Below, piece after piece: positions 1 to 8,100 of a DNA stretch of 11,534 nt. Within the stretch, counting starts at the first letter, position 1. Every line of letters starts with the position of its first letter. Source of the stretch: Anaerolineae bacterium (GTDB taxonomy: Bacteria; Chloroflexota; Anaerolineae; 4572-78; J111); NCBI GenBank assembly GCA_020433835.1, contig JAGRBY010000192.1, positions 1 through 11,534 of the forward strand, read 5' to 3'. The position numbers and the translations under genes were made by a program. Under the pieces are notes generated by a model, which was given only the letters and a program-made list of their open reading frames with translations, made no database searches and was not told the origin of the DNA.

Positions 1-227
1 ACGAATATATTCACGTAACATTAACAGATGGACGTAGGCTTTCCGTTCCACTCTGGTGGATACCCACCTTATACAATGCGACTGCGGAAGAGCGAGAAAA
101 GTATGCGATTAACCAGAGCCGAACGGCCTTAATTTGGGATCCGGAAATCTGCGCCATTAACGATGAATTTCGGATCACTGACTATTTAGGCCCATTTAAT
201 CAACCAGTCACAAACGAGCAATCATAA
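1..227 (+). CDS. DUF2442-type small protein, C-terminal part
   Basis: The frame is open from position 3 (codon GAA) to a TAA at 225-227 and gives 74 residues; the start lies outside the window. The pattern is that of the DUF2442 family: a strand with VTLTDGRRLSVPLWW, then a helix containing NATAEEREKY, then a segment RTALIWDPEICAINDEF followed by a short DYLGP end. In that family the usual order is LxDGrxlxvPlxwfPrL, then a TxEER helix, then a W-D/E-DEdI segment, so nearly the whole domain is visible. Family knowledge: DUF2442 genes often sit beside DUF4160 genes and the pair is suspected to behave like a toxin-antitoxin module; the neighbour that would test this is off the left edge. The gene ends 12 bp before the stop codon of the converging membrane protein gene, with no terminator hairpin between them. 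Molecular function is unknown. Confidence 0.75.
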   Translation, partial: EYIHVTLTDGRRLSVPLWWIPTLYNATAEEREKYAINQSRTALIWDPEICAINDEFRITDYLGPFNQPVTNEQS

Positions 228-239
228 TAGTTGTACTTT

Positions 240-2003
240 TCAGGAACCATTCACCCCATACACCACCACATCATCATCTTCAAACACCACCGGCCAACCG
301 AACGCCTCTTGCAGCCAGGGGCCGGCCGCGTTGTTGTGGTCGATAATATAGCGCACCTCACGTTCGACCAGCGCGGTTTGAATAGCCGCTTTGATAGCTG
401 CCGGATCGGTCAAGCCAGCGCCTTCATCGCCCAATAATAACCGCACAAACGCTTTATCCAAAGTAGACTCATCTAAATAGGCCGCCTGTTCCTGCGGCAA
501 TCGCGCCAGCCAGCCGCCGATAAGTGGCTTGTGATGGACAGTTTGCGCATGCATCAGAAAATTAGCGTCCCATTTAATGTCGATAACAGCATATTGGGTT
601 TGATCGGCAGCCAGGGTGTGGTAGAAGGCATTAACGTCGGTAGGCGTCAGGCGAAGGGGAATCGAGAGAAACTCAAGCAAAATGAGAATGAAGAATGAAG
701 AATGAAGAATGAAGAATGAAGAATGGCTACGAACTGATGGCGATTGACGGCTGGTAGTTGCTGACAGACTGGCTGCGCCATACGCGGCCAATACGGCCAG
801 CGCCAGCGAGGTCATCACCACGAAGCGGCCGGGGATGCCGGTAATGGCAAAGATGGGGATAAGAGTCGCCAGCCAATGGTAGGGCAGCGAGATGTCAAAT
901 ACCTGGCCGTCAATTTGCAGCTGTGGGCCTAAGGCCAGCACAGTAAACCCGACAACAAGCGTCAGCCACCACCACGACTGCGGTCGCCAACGCTTGTCGA
1001 GCAGCCCCATCAGGCTTAACGCCACAACGCTATACCCCCAATAGGCCGATGCCCCCGGTTCGCGATTTTGGGCAGCATAGGCGATCCAGATATCTTCAAA
1101 CCAGCTAGCCCAGGTTGAAGGCGGGCCGGGAACGAAGAAACTGAGCAGATCGGCGGAGTGGCGCAGCGGGTTATGCGCTCCAATCAGTGTAGTCGAGCCG
1201 AGCAGTCGAAACATCGGCAGCAGCAGCGGCAAGAGCAGAATGATGGCGGCGATTAGCACGGCGGCAATACGAATGAAGAATGAAGAATGAAGAATGAAGA
1301 ATGAAGAATGAACTTTGGCGGCTGACCGCTGACCACTAACTGCTGATTGCTGACGGCTAACGGCTAACCGCTTGCGTCCCGGCCAGAAGACAGCGGCTAA
1401 AGAAAAGAGACCGCAATAGACCACATAGTACCAAGAATTGAGTGCGGTGAAGACCAGGAAAAAGACAGCCAGAACTGCGGCGCGTTTGTCGCCGCGTTCA
1501 AGAAATTTGAGAAGAAAAAGAATGTAGAAAGGCATCCATTGAAGTGTCGATAAGTTGAGGTGGCCGAGATCGACGCGCAGGAAGTGGTAGGGTGACAGGG
1601 TAAAGATCAAACCGGCGATAAAGGCAGCGGCACGATGGTGCGTTAAGTACAACGCTAATAAATACATACCGTAGCCACCTAACACAAACGAGAGCAGAAT
1701 CATCAGGTTGTAGGTTACATCGCCGCCAAACAGACCGTACAATGGCAAAGCTAGCAAGCCGTCCGACAGATCAAGCGGGTGAAAGAGGAGAGTCACGCCT
1801 TCGGGGTAGAAAAGGTAGTTGGTGAAAAAAGGCTGCCGGCCTTCAACCAGCAGAGCCTGGCGAGTCCACCATAAGGCCCACAAATTTTGGCCCCAATCAC
1901 CTAAGCCCGGCACCCAGCCGCGTAGATGGGTAACCAATGGCCATGTGGCGATGACGCTAATTAAGCTGTAACCAAGCATGGGGTAAAGATGTCGATTTTT
2001 CAT
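240..2003 (-). CDS. GT-C-fold multi-spanning membrane protein (PTPS_related/YfhO-like), putative glycosyltransferase
   Basis: This 587-aa protein has about ten to twelve hydrophobic segments (roughly residues 8-24, 76-120, 123-139, 152-168, 176-206, 245-268, 322-360, 373-413, 432-450), then an exported alpha/beta tail from about 455. GT-C features seen: a first external loop with an acidic residue (D36 in GDWGQNLWALWW), the FSPYHF-like segment at 136-141 (TLSPYHF) followed by HL and QWMP (148-158), and GIPGR at 389-393. All are shared with the next gene upstream (2065-5100), so the two are paralogues, but this one lacks the C-terminal beta-sandwich modules. Family knowledge: such proteins are thought to use lipid-linked sugars at the outer membrane face; substrate unknown. 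Two in-frame 7-bp repeat arrays add about 33 residues at 212-244 and 14 at 427-440, both in loops. The ATG lies 61 bp after the upstream stop, with no recognisable Shine-Dalgarno. It is probably the last gene of the operon. Confidence 0.8.
   Translation of the reverse strand: MKNRHLYPMLGYSLISVIATWPLVTHLRGWVPGLGDWGQNLWALWWTRQALLVEGRQPFFTNYLFYPEGVTLLFHPLDLSDGLLALPLYGLFGGDVTYNLMILLSFVLGGYGMYLLALYLTHHRAAAFIAGLIFTLSPYHFLRVDLGHLNLSTLQWMPFYILFLLKFLERGDKRAAVLAVFFLVFTALNSWYYVVYCGLFSLAAVFWPGRKRLAVSRQQSAVSGQRSAAKVHSSFFILHSSFFIRIAAVLIAAIILLLPLLLPMFRLLGSTTLIGAHNPLRHSADLLSFFVPGPPSTWASWFEDIWIAYAAQNREPGASAYWGYSVVALSLMGLLDKRWRPQSWWWLTLVVGFTVLALGPQLQIDGQVFDISLPYHWLATLIPIFAITGIPGRFVVMTSLALAVLAAYGAASLSATTSRQSPSVRSHSSFFILHSSFFILILLEFLSIPLRLTPTDVNAFYHTLAADQTQYAVIDIKWDANFLMHAQTVHHKPLIGGWLARLPQEQAAYLDESTLDKAFVRLLLGDEGAGLTDPAAIKAAIQTALVEREVRYIIDHNNAAGPWLQEAFGWPVVFEDDDVVVYGVNGS
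686..727 (-). repeat. Heptanucleotide array inside the 587-aa gene (GAATGAA x5 on + strand)
   Basis: Five perfect head-to-tail copies of GAATGAA run from 686 to 720, followed by a decayed sixth (GAATGGC). Read on the coding minus strand the array gives HSSFFILHSSFFIL, residues about 427-440. It lies between the membrane segment at 393-413 and the last membrane segment. The adjoining stretch at about 728-775 (residues SRQSPSVRS) looks like a further, decayed 7-bp series, but this is less certain. Confidence 0.9.
1271..1369 (-). repeat. Double heptanucleotide array inside the 587-aa gene
   Basis: Two families sit side by side. Positions 1271-1312 are six perfect GAATGAA copies. After 8 bp, positions 1321-1369 are seven variants of GCTGACC: GCTGACC, GCTGACC, ACTAACT, GCTGATT, GCTGACG, GCTAACG, GCTAACC. 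The whole block is 99 bp, exactly 33 codons, and keeps the frame open. It encodes the loop at residues about 212-244 (SRQQSAVSGQRS then HSSFFILHSSFFI), after the basic WPGRKR end of one membrane segment and before the next. The basic residues place it on the cytoplasmic side under the positive-inside rule. Confidence 0.92.
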
Positions 2004-2064
2004 AGGATGATCGCCGGCCGATTGGCGATTATGGCGGGCTTATCGGCCGTCTTTAGGGTAGGGA

Positions 2065-5000
2065 TCATTCTACAACTACTGTGCCCACTTCCACAAAATC
2101 CACGCCGGTTTGGGTTAGCAGTCGGGCTTGGGAATCGCTGAAGTAGAGGCCGGCGATGAGACGATACTCTCCCGGTGGTGCCTCAGGCTGAATTTGAAAG
2201 GCGTAATCATCGACAACCGGTTGCTCCGGAAGCCACAGCGAAACAGGATACCAGCCGCCGCCCGGCACATTATCACGCTGTCCCCAAACCTGTCCATCAG
2301 GGCCGATCAGTTGGGTAAAAACGGTAACTCCTGGCTCGGACGGTTGGGATGTTTGCCAGATAAGCGCAAAGCGGAGCCAATCACCGGGAGACAGAGATGT
2401 TTGCGGCAAACTGCGGCCTATTAAAGTTACACCATTTTCAAAGGTAGCCGCTAACGGCTCAACGTCGCCAGATCGAGCGGCCGGATGAATGGTGACCGGC
2501 AGTGGCGGAATCATCTCAGAGGGGATGGTTACGCCTTCCTCGGTGACCGGTGGCCGCTCAGAGCCGTCCGGGCCGAAGACCGACACGCGCAGCCCGTACT
2601 GCCCGGCCGGCAGCGCACCGACCAGCGGCAAACGTCGGCTATCGACCCCAGTCTCGTTAGCCCAGGGGTAAGCCTCACTGACCGCAACGGCCCGACCAAA
2701 GGGATCGAGCAGTTGCACAACAGCGCGATCGCCGGGTTGGCCGTTCTGCCAATTGAGGGCCATCTGTAAATCACCACAGGCTGAGGGCGACTGTGGCTCC
2801 AGACGATAGCTAACTAGCTGCGAGCCATCAGCAAAGCGCAGGCCCAGCGGTTGATCTGGCCCACCAACCGCCGTGTCGGTTGATAGGATACTACTTTGAG
2901 GCGTTTCCGTACGGTTAAGCGTCGCCAGCCAAAGTTGGGTAATCTGCTCGACCGGTTGATCGTCCGGCAGCGGCACAATCACCGTTTGTGACTCGCCGGC
3001 CGGGGTAACCAGCGGCTCGGTGAAGTTTTTAGCGCTGCCGTCGGCAAACTCCAAGTGGCTGACCTGACGCACATCGGCCACGAAAGCAGCGTTACCGGCG
3101 TTGTGATAGGTTACTGCTGCCGCGTTCGGTATGCCGTCTAATTCAGCCCACTCGACAGAAACGCTGATGCTGTTCGAATCGGCCTGGCACTGAGTCGCAG
3201 CGATATCAATGACGAGCGTGTCATCGAATTGACGGATCGACTCGATGGCGGATAGGTAGCGCGGCAGCTCCGATAGAACGCGCTGCCAGGCTTCCGGTTC
3301 GTAGCTGTCGGAATGGAGGATAACTGTATCGACTCCTAACTGTTGGATGACATCAAGCGAACGCGGATCGGGGAAGGCGTTGAACCACGCGCGTAAATCT
3401 TTGTAGACCGGCGGGGTGAAGCCTGTGCCGCCGTTGGCGAGTGAGCGCCAATGGTGGGATGAATAATACTCGTAGAGAAACTCAGAGGCGTTGGCAAAGG
3501 GCAGTTCCAAGATTACGGCATCGTCTGGTGTTTGCTCACGTAAGTAGGCATAGACCGGCGGGATAGCGTTACCGGCCGGAAATTGAGGGCCGATAAGCGG
3601 CGCGGACCAGGATTCGAGGAGGATGAGGGCAATAAGGAGAATGAAGAATGAAGAATGGAGAATGGAGAATTGGAGAATTGGCGATTGAGAGATTAGGGGA
3701 TTAGGGGATTGGGAGATTGGAGATTGAGGGTTGGAGCGGCGGGTTAGGAAGGCGAGTAGTTGGGCGGTGCCGAGACCGGCTAGAATGGAGAGGGTCAATA
3801 AAACAAGAACGCCGTAGCGGCCGGGAACGCGGATGCCTTGAAAGATGGAAATGTGGTTGTAGAGCCAACGGTAGGGTGAATATTCCAGTAAAGGGGCGAA
3901 AGTAGGGCCAAGAGCGTTTTCATTAAGGCCGAAAGAGAGAATGAGGGCGATGAGAGTGAGGAGGAGGAGGAAAAGGGTAATTGGAGACTGGAGATTGGAG
4001 ATTAGGAGACTGGGAGATTGGGAGACTGGAGACTGGAGACTTGTCCTGAGCGAAGCCGAAGGATTGGAGATTGGGGGTTGGGGGTTGCGGTTTTGATTGG
4101 TAACAAGAGAGATGAGTGCGATGAGGACAAGAAGTATGCCGGTGATACCGGTAGGCATGAGGGGTTGGATTTGATGGTTGTCGGCGGGCCAGTGGCCGAA
4201 GGTCCAGCCATAGAGAAAGTTGTAAGGGATGGCGGTAAGATAATCGGTTAAGGCGGCGCTGTAGATACGGACTTCGCCGGGAGTGCGAACGGCAGCCATG
4301 ACATCGCTAAAGCGAAGGTACATGTGCCAGATAGGCCAGTTGAGCGCAAGCGTTACCACAATGGACACAGCCGCCGCGATCCACAAGCCGGGCCGCCAAT
4401 ACACGCGGCCGGTCACCGTATAGACCAGCGCCAACAATACACAGGCGATGGTCAAGTTAAGCATAAAGTGAAAGCCGGATAGGGCCTGCATGTTAAAAAA
4501 CAACGCAAACAGCACAGCATACCGTCGACCGGGTCGGGTCAGTGTCCAATGTAAGGCCAGCAGGGTGAGCGGCAGCCATTGGGTGATCAACAGTTCCAGG
4601 TGATTAAGCTGCCCAAAGCGATGGGGCGAGAAGGCGAACAGTATGCCCGCAACCAACCCGGCCCAACGGTTGGCTGTCCAGGCTGTGACCAGTAAGTACA
4701 TTGCATACCCGGATAGCACAAATGTGATCAAAACGGAGAGATTCATGCCAACCAGGTGGCTGTCGGTGATGAGTAAGAAAGGCAGGGCCTGGGCGGCAAT
4801 CAGCAAAAAACTTTCGCTGTAGGCCAAAGTTAGGGGATAGGGATAAAAAATGTTGGTATCGAAAATATGGGCGGCTGCCGTTGGGCCGCTAAGCAACGCA
4901 TGCGCATTCCACTGCATCCGCCAGGCGTTGAGCAGCGGATCGGTCGGTTCTGGAACCATCGTTGTGAGATTGAGTGAGAGGGGATACAGCATCAAAATGG

Positions 5001-5100
5001 TCAGGCCAAGAAATAAGGCCACAATACCCCACTCTCTGGCATAGAACTTAGAGCCGGCACTGCGAGGGGTAGAATGTGATGAAGGCGCGTTTGGGGGCAT
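2065..5100 (-). CDS. GT-C-fold membrane protein with C-terminal beta-sandwich modules, putative glycosyltransferase
   Basis: This 1011-aa protein has an N-terminal membrane region (about 22-495) paralogous to the 587-aa neighbour: acidic first loop (D54 in PTDPLLNAWRMQW), FSPHRF (157-162) with HLELLITQWLP (167-177), and VPGR (425-428). It then has an exported alpha/beta part (about 510-640), a beta-rich stretch (645-735), a divergent beta-sandwich module (about 745-865, with LNWQNG and LDPFGR) and a clear module at 880-1011. The clear module shows LIGRSL, IWQTSQ, VFTQLIGPDGQVWGQ, WYPVSLW, PPGEYRLIAGLY. Two in-frame repeat arrays expand the loops at residues about 338-374 and 456-488. The ATG is 14 bp after the upstream stop, which implies co-transcription; no Shine-Dalgarno is seen. 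Family knowledge suggests use of a polyprenyl-linked donor outside the membrane. The sugar and acceptor are unknown, and an entirely non-enzymatic role is not excluded. Confidence 0.8.
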   Translation of the reverse strand: MPPNAPSSHSTPRSAGSKFYAREWGIVALFLGLTILMLYPLSLNLTTMVPEPTDPLLNAWRMQWNAHALLSGPTAAAHIFDTNIFYPYPLTLAYSESFLLIAAQALPFLLITDSHLVGMNLSVLITFVLSGYAMYLLVTAWTANRWAGLVAGILFAFSPHRFGQLNHLELLITQWLPLTLLALHWTLTRPGRRYAVLFALFFNMQALSGFHFMLNLTIACVLLALVYTVTGRVYWRPGLWIAAAVSIVVTLALNWPIWHMYLRFSDVMAAVRTPGEVRIYSAALTDYLTAIPYNFLYGWTFGHWPADNHQIQPLMPTGITGILLVLIALISLVTNQNRNPQPPISNPSASLRTSLQSPVSQSPSLLISNLQSPITLFLLLLTLIALILSFGLNENALGPTFAPLLEYSPYRWLYNHISIFQGIRVPGRYGVLVLLTLSILAGLGTAQLLAFLTRRSNPQSPISQSPNPLISQSPILQFSILHSSFFILLIALILLESWSAPLIGPQFPAGNAIPPVYAYLREQTPDDAVILELPFANASEFLYEYYSSHHWRSLANGGTGFTPPVYKDLRAWFNAFPDPRSLDVIQQLGVDTVILHSDSYEPEAWQRVLSELPRYLSAIESIRQFDDTLVIDIAATQCQADSNSISVSVEWAELDGIPNAAAVTYHNAGNAAFVADVRQVSHLEFADGSAKNFTEPLVTPAGESQTVIVPLPDDQPVEQITQLWLATLNRTETPQSSILSTDTAVGGPDQPLGLRFADGSQLVSYRLEPQSPSACGDLQMALNWQNGQPGDRAVVQLLDPFGRAVAVSEAYPWANETGVDSRRLPLVGALPAGQYGLRVSVFGPDGSERPPVTEEGVTIPSEMIPPLPVTIHPAARSGDVEPLAATFENGVTLIGRSLPQTSLSPGDWLRFALIWQTSQPSEPGVTVFTQLIGPDGQVWGQRDNVPGGGWYPVSLWLPEQPVVDDYAFQIQPEAPPGEYRLIAGLYFSDSQARLLTQTGVDFVEVGTVVVE
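3639..3735 (-). repeat. Mixed 7-bp/8-bp array inside the 1011-aa gene (second loop)
   Basis: On the plus strand: GAATGAA x2 and GAATGGA x2 (7-bp units, 3639-3666), then six 8-bp units (GAATTGGA, GAATTGGC, GATTGAGA, GATTAGGG x2, GATTGGGA; 3667-3714), then three 7-bp units (GATTGGA, GATTGAG, GGTTGGA; 3715-3735). It encodes residues about 456-488, rich in QSPISQSPN and ending in HSSFFIL. It lies directly after the TRR end of the membrane segment at about 431-452. The period shift from 7 to 8 and back is explained by one extra base in the middle units. Confidence 0.9.
3979..4089 (-). repeat. Mixed 7-bp/8-bp array inside the 1011-aa gene (first loop), interrupted by a dispersed element
   Basis: On the plus strand: AATTGGA, GACTGGA, GATTGGA (7-bp), GATTAGGA, GACTGGGA, GATTGGGA (8-bp), then GACTGGA x2 and a broken GAC. 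After a 21-bp interruption it resumes as GATTGGA, GATTGGG, GGTTGGG, GGTTGCG. It encodes residues about 338-374, including QSPVSQSPSLLISNLQSPI, between two strongly hydrophobic helices (about 318-333 and 375-390). The frame stays open throughout. Confidence 0.9.
4041..4061. repeat. Dispersed REP-like 21-bp element inserted in a repeat array
   Basis: The segment TGTCCTGAGCGAAGCCGAAG breaks one GACTGGA-type unit, with array units intact on both sides. Read on the minus strand it encodes the peptide SASLRTS. From general knowledge, variants of CCTGAGCGAAGyCGAAGG are scattered through many bacterial genomes as small imperfect palindromes. Here TCCT and AGGA at its edges can pair, and GCGAAGC can form a small inner hairpin. 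Its length of 21 bp (7 codons) preserves the frame. The exact borders are uncertain by a few bases because flanking unit bases match. Confidence 0.6.
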
Positions 5101-5114
5101 AAGAAACGTGACGG

Positions 5115-8100
5115 TTAATCCACGTCTACGGCAGGCAGACGGGTTAGCCAGACTCTGTTTTCGGAGATGGGTGATTTGGCGCTGGAGATGGGCATGCGCT
5201 CGCCCGTGATGGAATCGTACATGCCCACGAAGATATCGTATTCCCAGGGGGGAACATCACGGCCCATCAACACGTCATAATGGTCTTCAATAATCTCGCC
5301 CGGCAGCCAGCCGCTGGTCGGCGATGTGCCTTGCACCGGCACGCTATCCCACTGCCCCCGAATCGACTGATCCGGCCCGGCAGCGTGGACGAAGACAGTA
5401 TAGTTAGAGTGGGCAAAATCGAGACTACGCCAGTAAAGGGTTAGGCCAAACGTCTCTCGCTCTTTAAGCTCATAATCATCCAGGCGATAACCAACCAACT
5501 CAATTTCATCGTTGACATAGGCCGAAACGGGAATAACATCTTTAGGCAGGGTAAAGTTGCGTTCCTGAGCCTTCACCGTGACATCGGCGAGCGTGGTATG
5601 GGCCAGTTCTTGACCGGTGTCCGTATCGATCAGCGTGACCAACATGGGGTAATCACCGGCTAAAGCAACGGCGGGCACGCGGAACCGATAAGCCTCACCA
5701 ACAATTTCAGAACGCCGCCAGTCATGGGGATTGTAGGCTGCCGAAAGCGGCTGGTCGGTGATAACATATTTCTTGCGCTGCGGATCGAGGAAAGAGAACT
5801 CTAATGTGTAATTTTGTTCTATCTTCTTGGTGGCTTGCCAGAAAATTTTGCCGACAATTTCGGCTCCCGGTGATATTTCCGTAGCGGCAAAGGTATGGCC
5901 CAGTAATGTCAGATTGTCACTTAATGGCGTTGCGTCCGCTGTGTCGATGTGAAGTTTATCGACTTGAGGCAGATTAACAGGCGGCGTGAGCGTTATCTCG
6001 CCCACATCTTTGACTACGCCTAAACTAAGCCCGGTTTCAAAATCATACAAACCCACTTCAAAATGATAGGTACCGGGCGGCGTGGCCGGATCGATAGGTA
6101 ACTTATACTCATCCCGCAGGTAAAAACCGGGATGCCACCGATTGGTACGCCACAAGCCGGCCAAAATGATGCGGTCTATTTTACCCCAAACGTTGCCATC
6201 GTCATCGACTAAACTAATATAGATGTTGGTTTTACCATGGTTAGTATCGATGGCCCCCAACGTCTCCCAATACAGGGTTACCGGCAGACCATCTTTGAAC
6301 TCTTTATAGCCCAGGTAACGGCCATTTTCTTTGATGTCATCAGCCACGTAGGCATCGGCGGGCATTTCCGTGGGAGACACATTAACGCCATAGAGACGGC
6401 CCTGACCGCCCAACAGCGCCTCGACCGGGAAATTAAAATCTTTCTGAGGGCTGGTGCCGATGACCGGCCCTTTGTAAATCCAGGCGTATTCGATGCCGTG
6501 CAGTTTAACAATGTACTCAGGCTCAATTTGCCGGAAATAGTTAAGGATTTCACCGCTGGGAAAACCGCGCTGAACTTGATTGATATAGAAAACGGTATAA
6601 TCAGCCGCCAACGCGGCTTCTTGGCTGGAAAGATCGATGGTTTGGCCGCGATAGTAGGGCGCAAACTGATTGCTATACCAAGAAGCTACAACCGCATGCC
6701 GGTAATCGGCATGCTCGTTGAGGTAACGGGCCGCCAGATCCAACCCCTCACCCCAACCGACGTTGATTGTTCGGGGCGCGGTATCAGCGCCATTTAGCAG
6801 CGGGTTGAAGTAAGCCAGGTAGTAAGGGTGGTACCATAACACAAAGAAGATTTGCACCACAACCGCAGCCGATACCAGCCGCATGGGTGTAAGTTTCAAA
6901 AAGTTCAACACAGCGGGGAAATATTTGGCGATCAACCCCGCCAGCCACCATAAAGCCAGAGCCGAAAGCAACCCCACCGCAAAGAAAACCGGCAGAATAT
7001 AGCGATCTCCCCGCCGAGAAATGGTAGAGACGGGAGCCATAAAGATAACAATATAGGCTACCAACCCCATGGCAATCGGCAAAACATCGGTGAGCCAGCT
7101 TTTGCGGGAGCGATAGGCCAGCAGCCCGGCCACGATCATCACCAATCCTGCGACAAATCCGATGGTTGTTAGCGGCGTTAAATGATAGGGAAAGACAACC
7201 AAATAGTACAACGCGCTTTGGTCGGTTTGCCCACCGCCCCAAAAAATGCCGGTAGTGGGGTGGTAAAGTTCGTTGACACTGTTCACATTTTCAACAAGCA
7301 TCGAAATAGCCGTTACCGGCTGGCTCCACATCGACGGCCAGATGACGAAGATGGCGGCCACGGCAATACAGCCCCACCCCACAAGGGCGAAGATCAGTTT
7401 TTTCCAGAGCCGACCACGATCAACTCCTTCAGGCGGGAAGAGAGCGTAGAGTAACCCGCTAACCACTAAGATGGGGCCAAGAATGACGGCCGGTGTTTTG
7501 CTAAGCCCGGCTAACCCACCAAACAACCCCGACAGCAGCAGCCATTTCCACGAATCTTTTTTGAGAAAGAGCAGGAAGGCCAGAAAAGAAAGGAACATAA
7601 AATAGGCCATGGGGGCATCAACATGAATGATGCGGCTGTGAGCCAGAATAAAGGGGTCGAAAGCCAGGATCAAGGCGGCTAACAAGGCAATACGCTCATC
7701 AAGCAGGCGTTTGACCAGGAGGTAAATCCCCAGAATACTCAGGGCCGCAGCAATCGCCATCGGCACCCGAACCCAAACCAAAAAATCCAGAGGATAATCG
7801 AACACGCCAAATTGGGTTGTGACCTCGCGCAGCGTGCGCATAAAGCCTTCGGTCATCCACGGCAGCGGCAACCAGCCCAGGTAATGGGCCAGATAGCGAG
7901 CTGCCACCCCCAACGCTCCCAGAATGAGCGTTGGTACGCCGGGGTACCCCAAAATCAAAGCGCCACCAAAGTCTCCCCGGATAACCGAACGAAGGAAGTG
8001 GGTGGCAAACATAATTTGATCGTCTTCATCTGCCGTCATAAAAACATCAAGATTTAAGATACGCGGCAGTAAAGCGACCATAAAAATGGCAAGCGGCAGC

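Noticed and set aside
228..239. Bidirectional terminator between the convergent genes
   Set aside because: The gap is 12 bp and neither it nor the flanking coding ends form a stem followed by a T-run.
2004..2064. Regulatory palindrome in the 61-bp gap (CGCC/GGCG pieces)
   Set aside because: The arms are only five bases in GC-rich sequence and no alternative structure supports them.
5160..5200. GGAGATG-like pieces resembling a heptamer array near the end of the 1029-aa gene
   Set aside because: Only two units match at inconsistent spacing, and the encoded residues fit the module fold, so chance is the simpler explanation.
6237..6797. 186-aa open frame on the plus strand
   Set aside because: It lies antisense to the well-supported 1029-aa glycosyltransferase, has no recognisable domain, and no ribosome binding site was identified.
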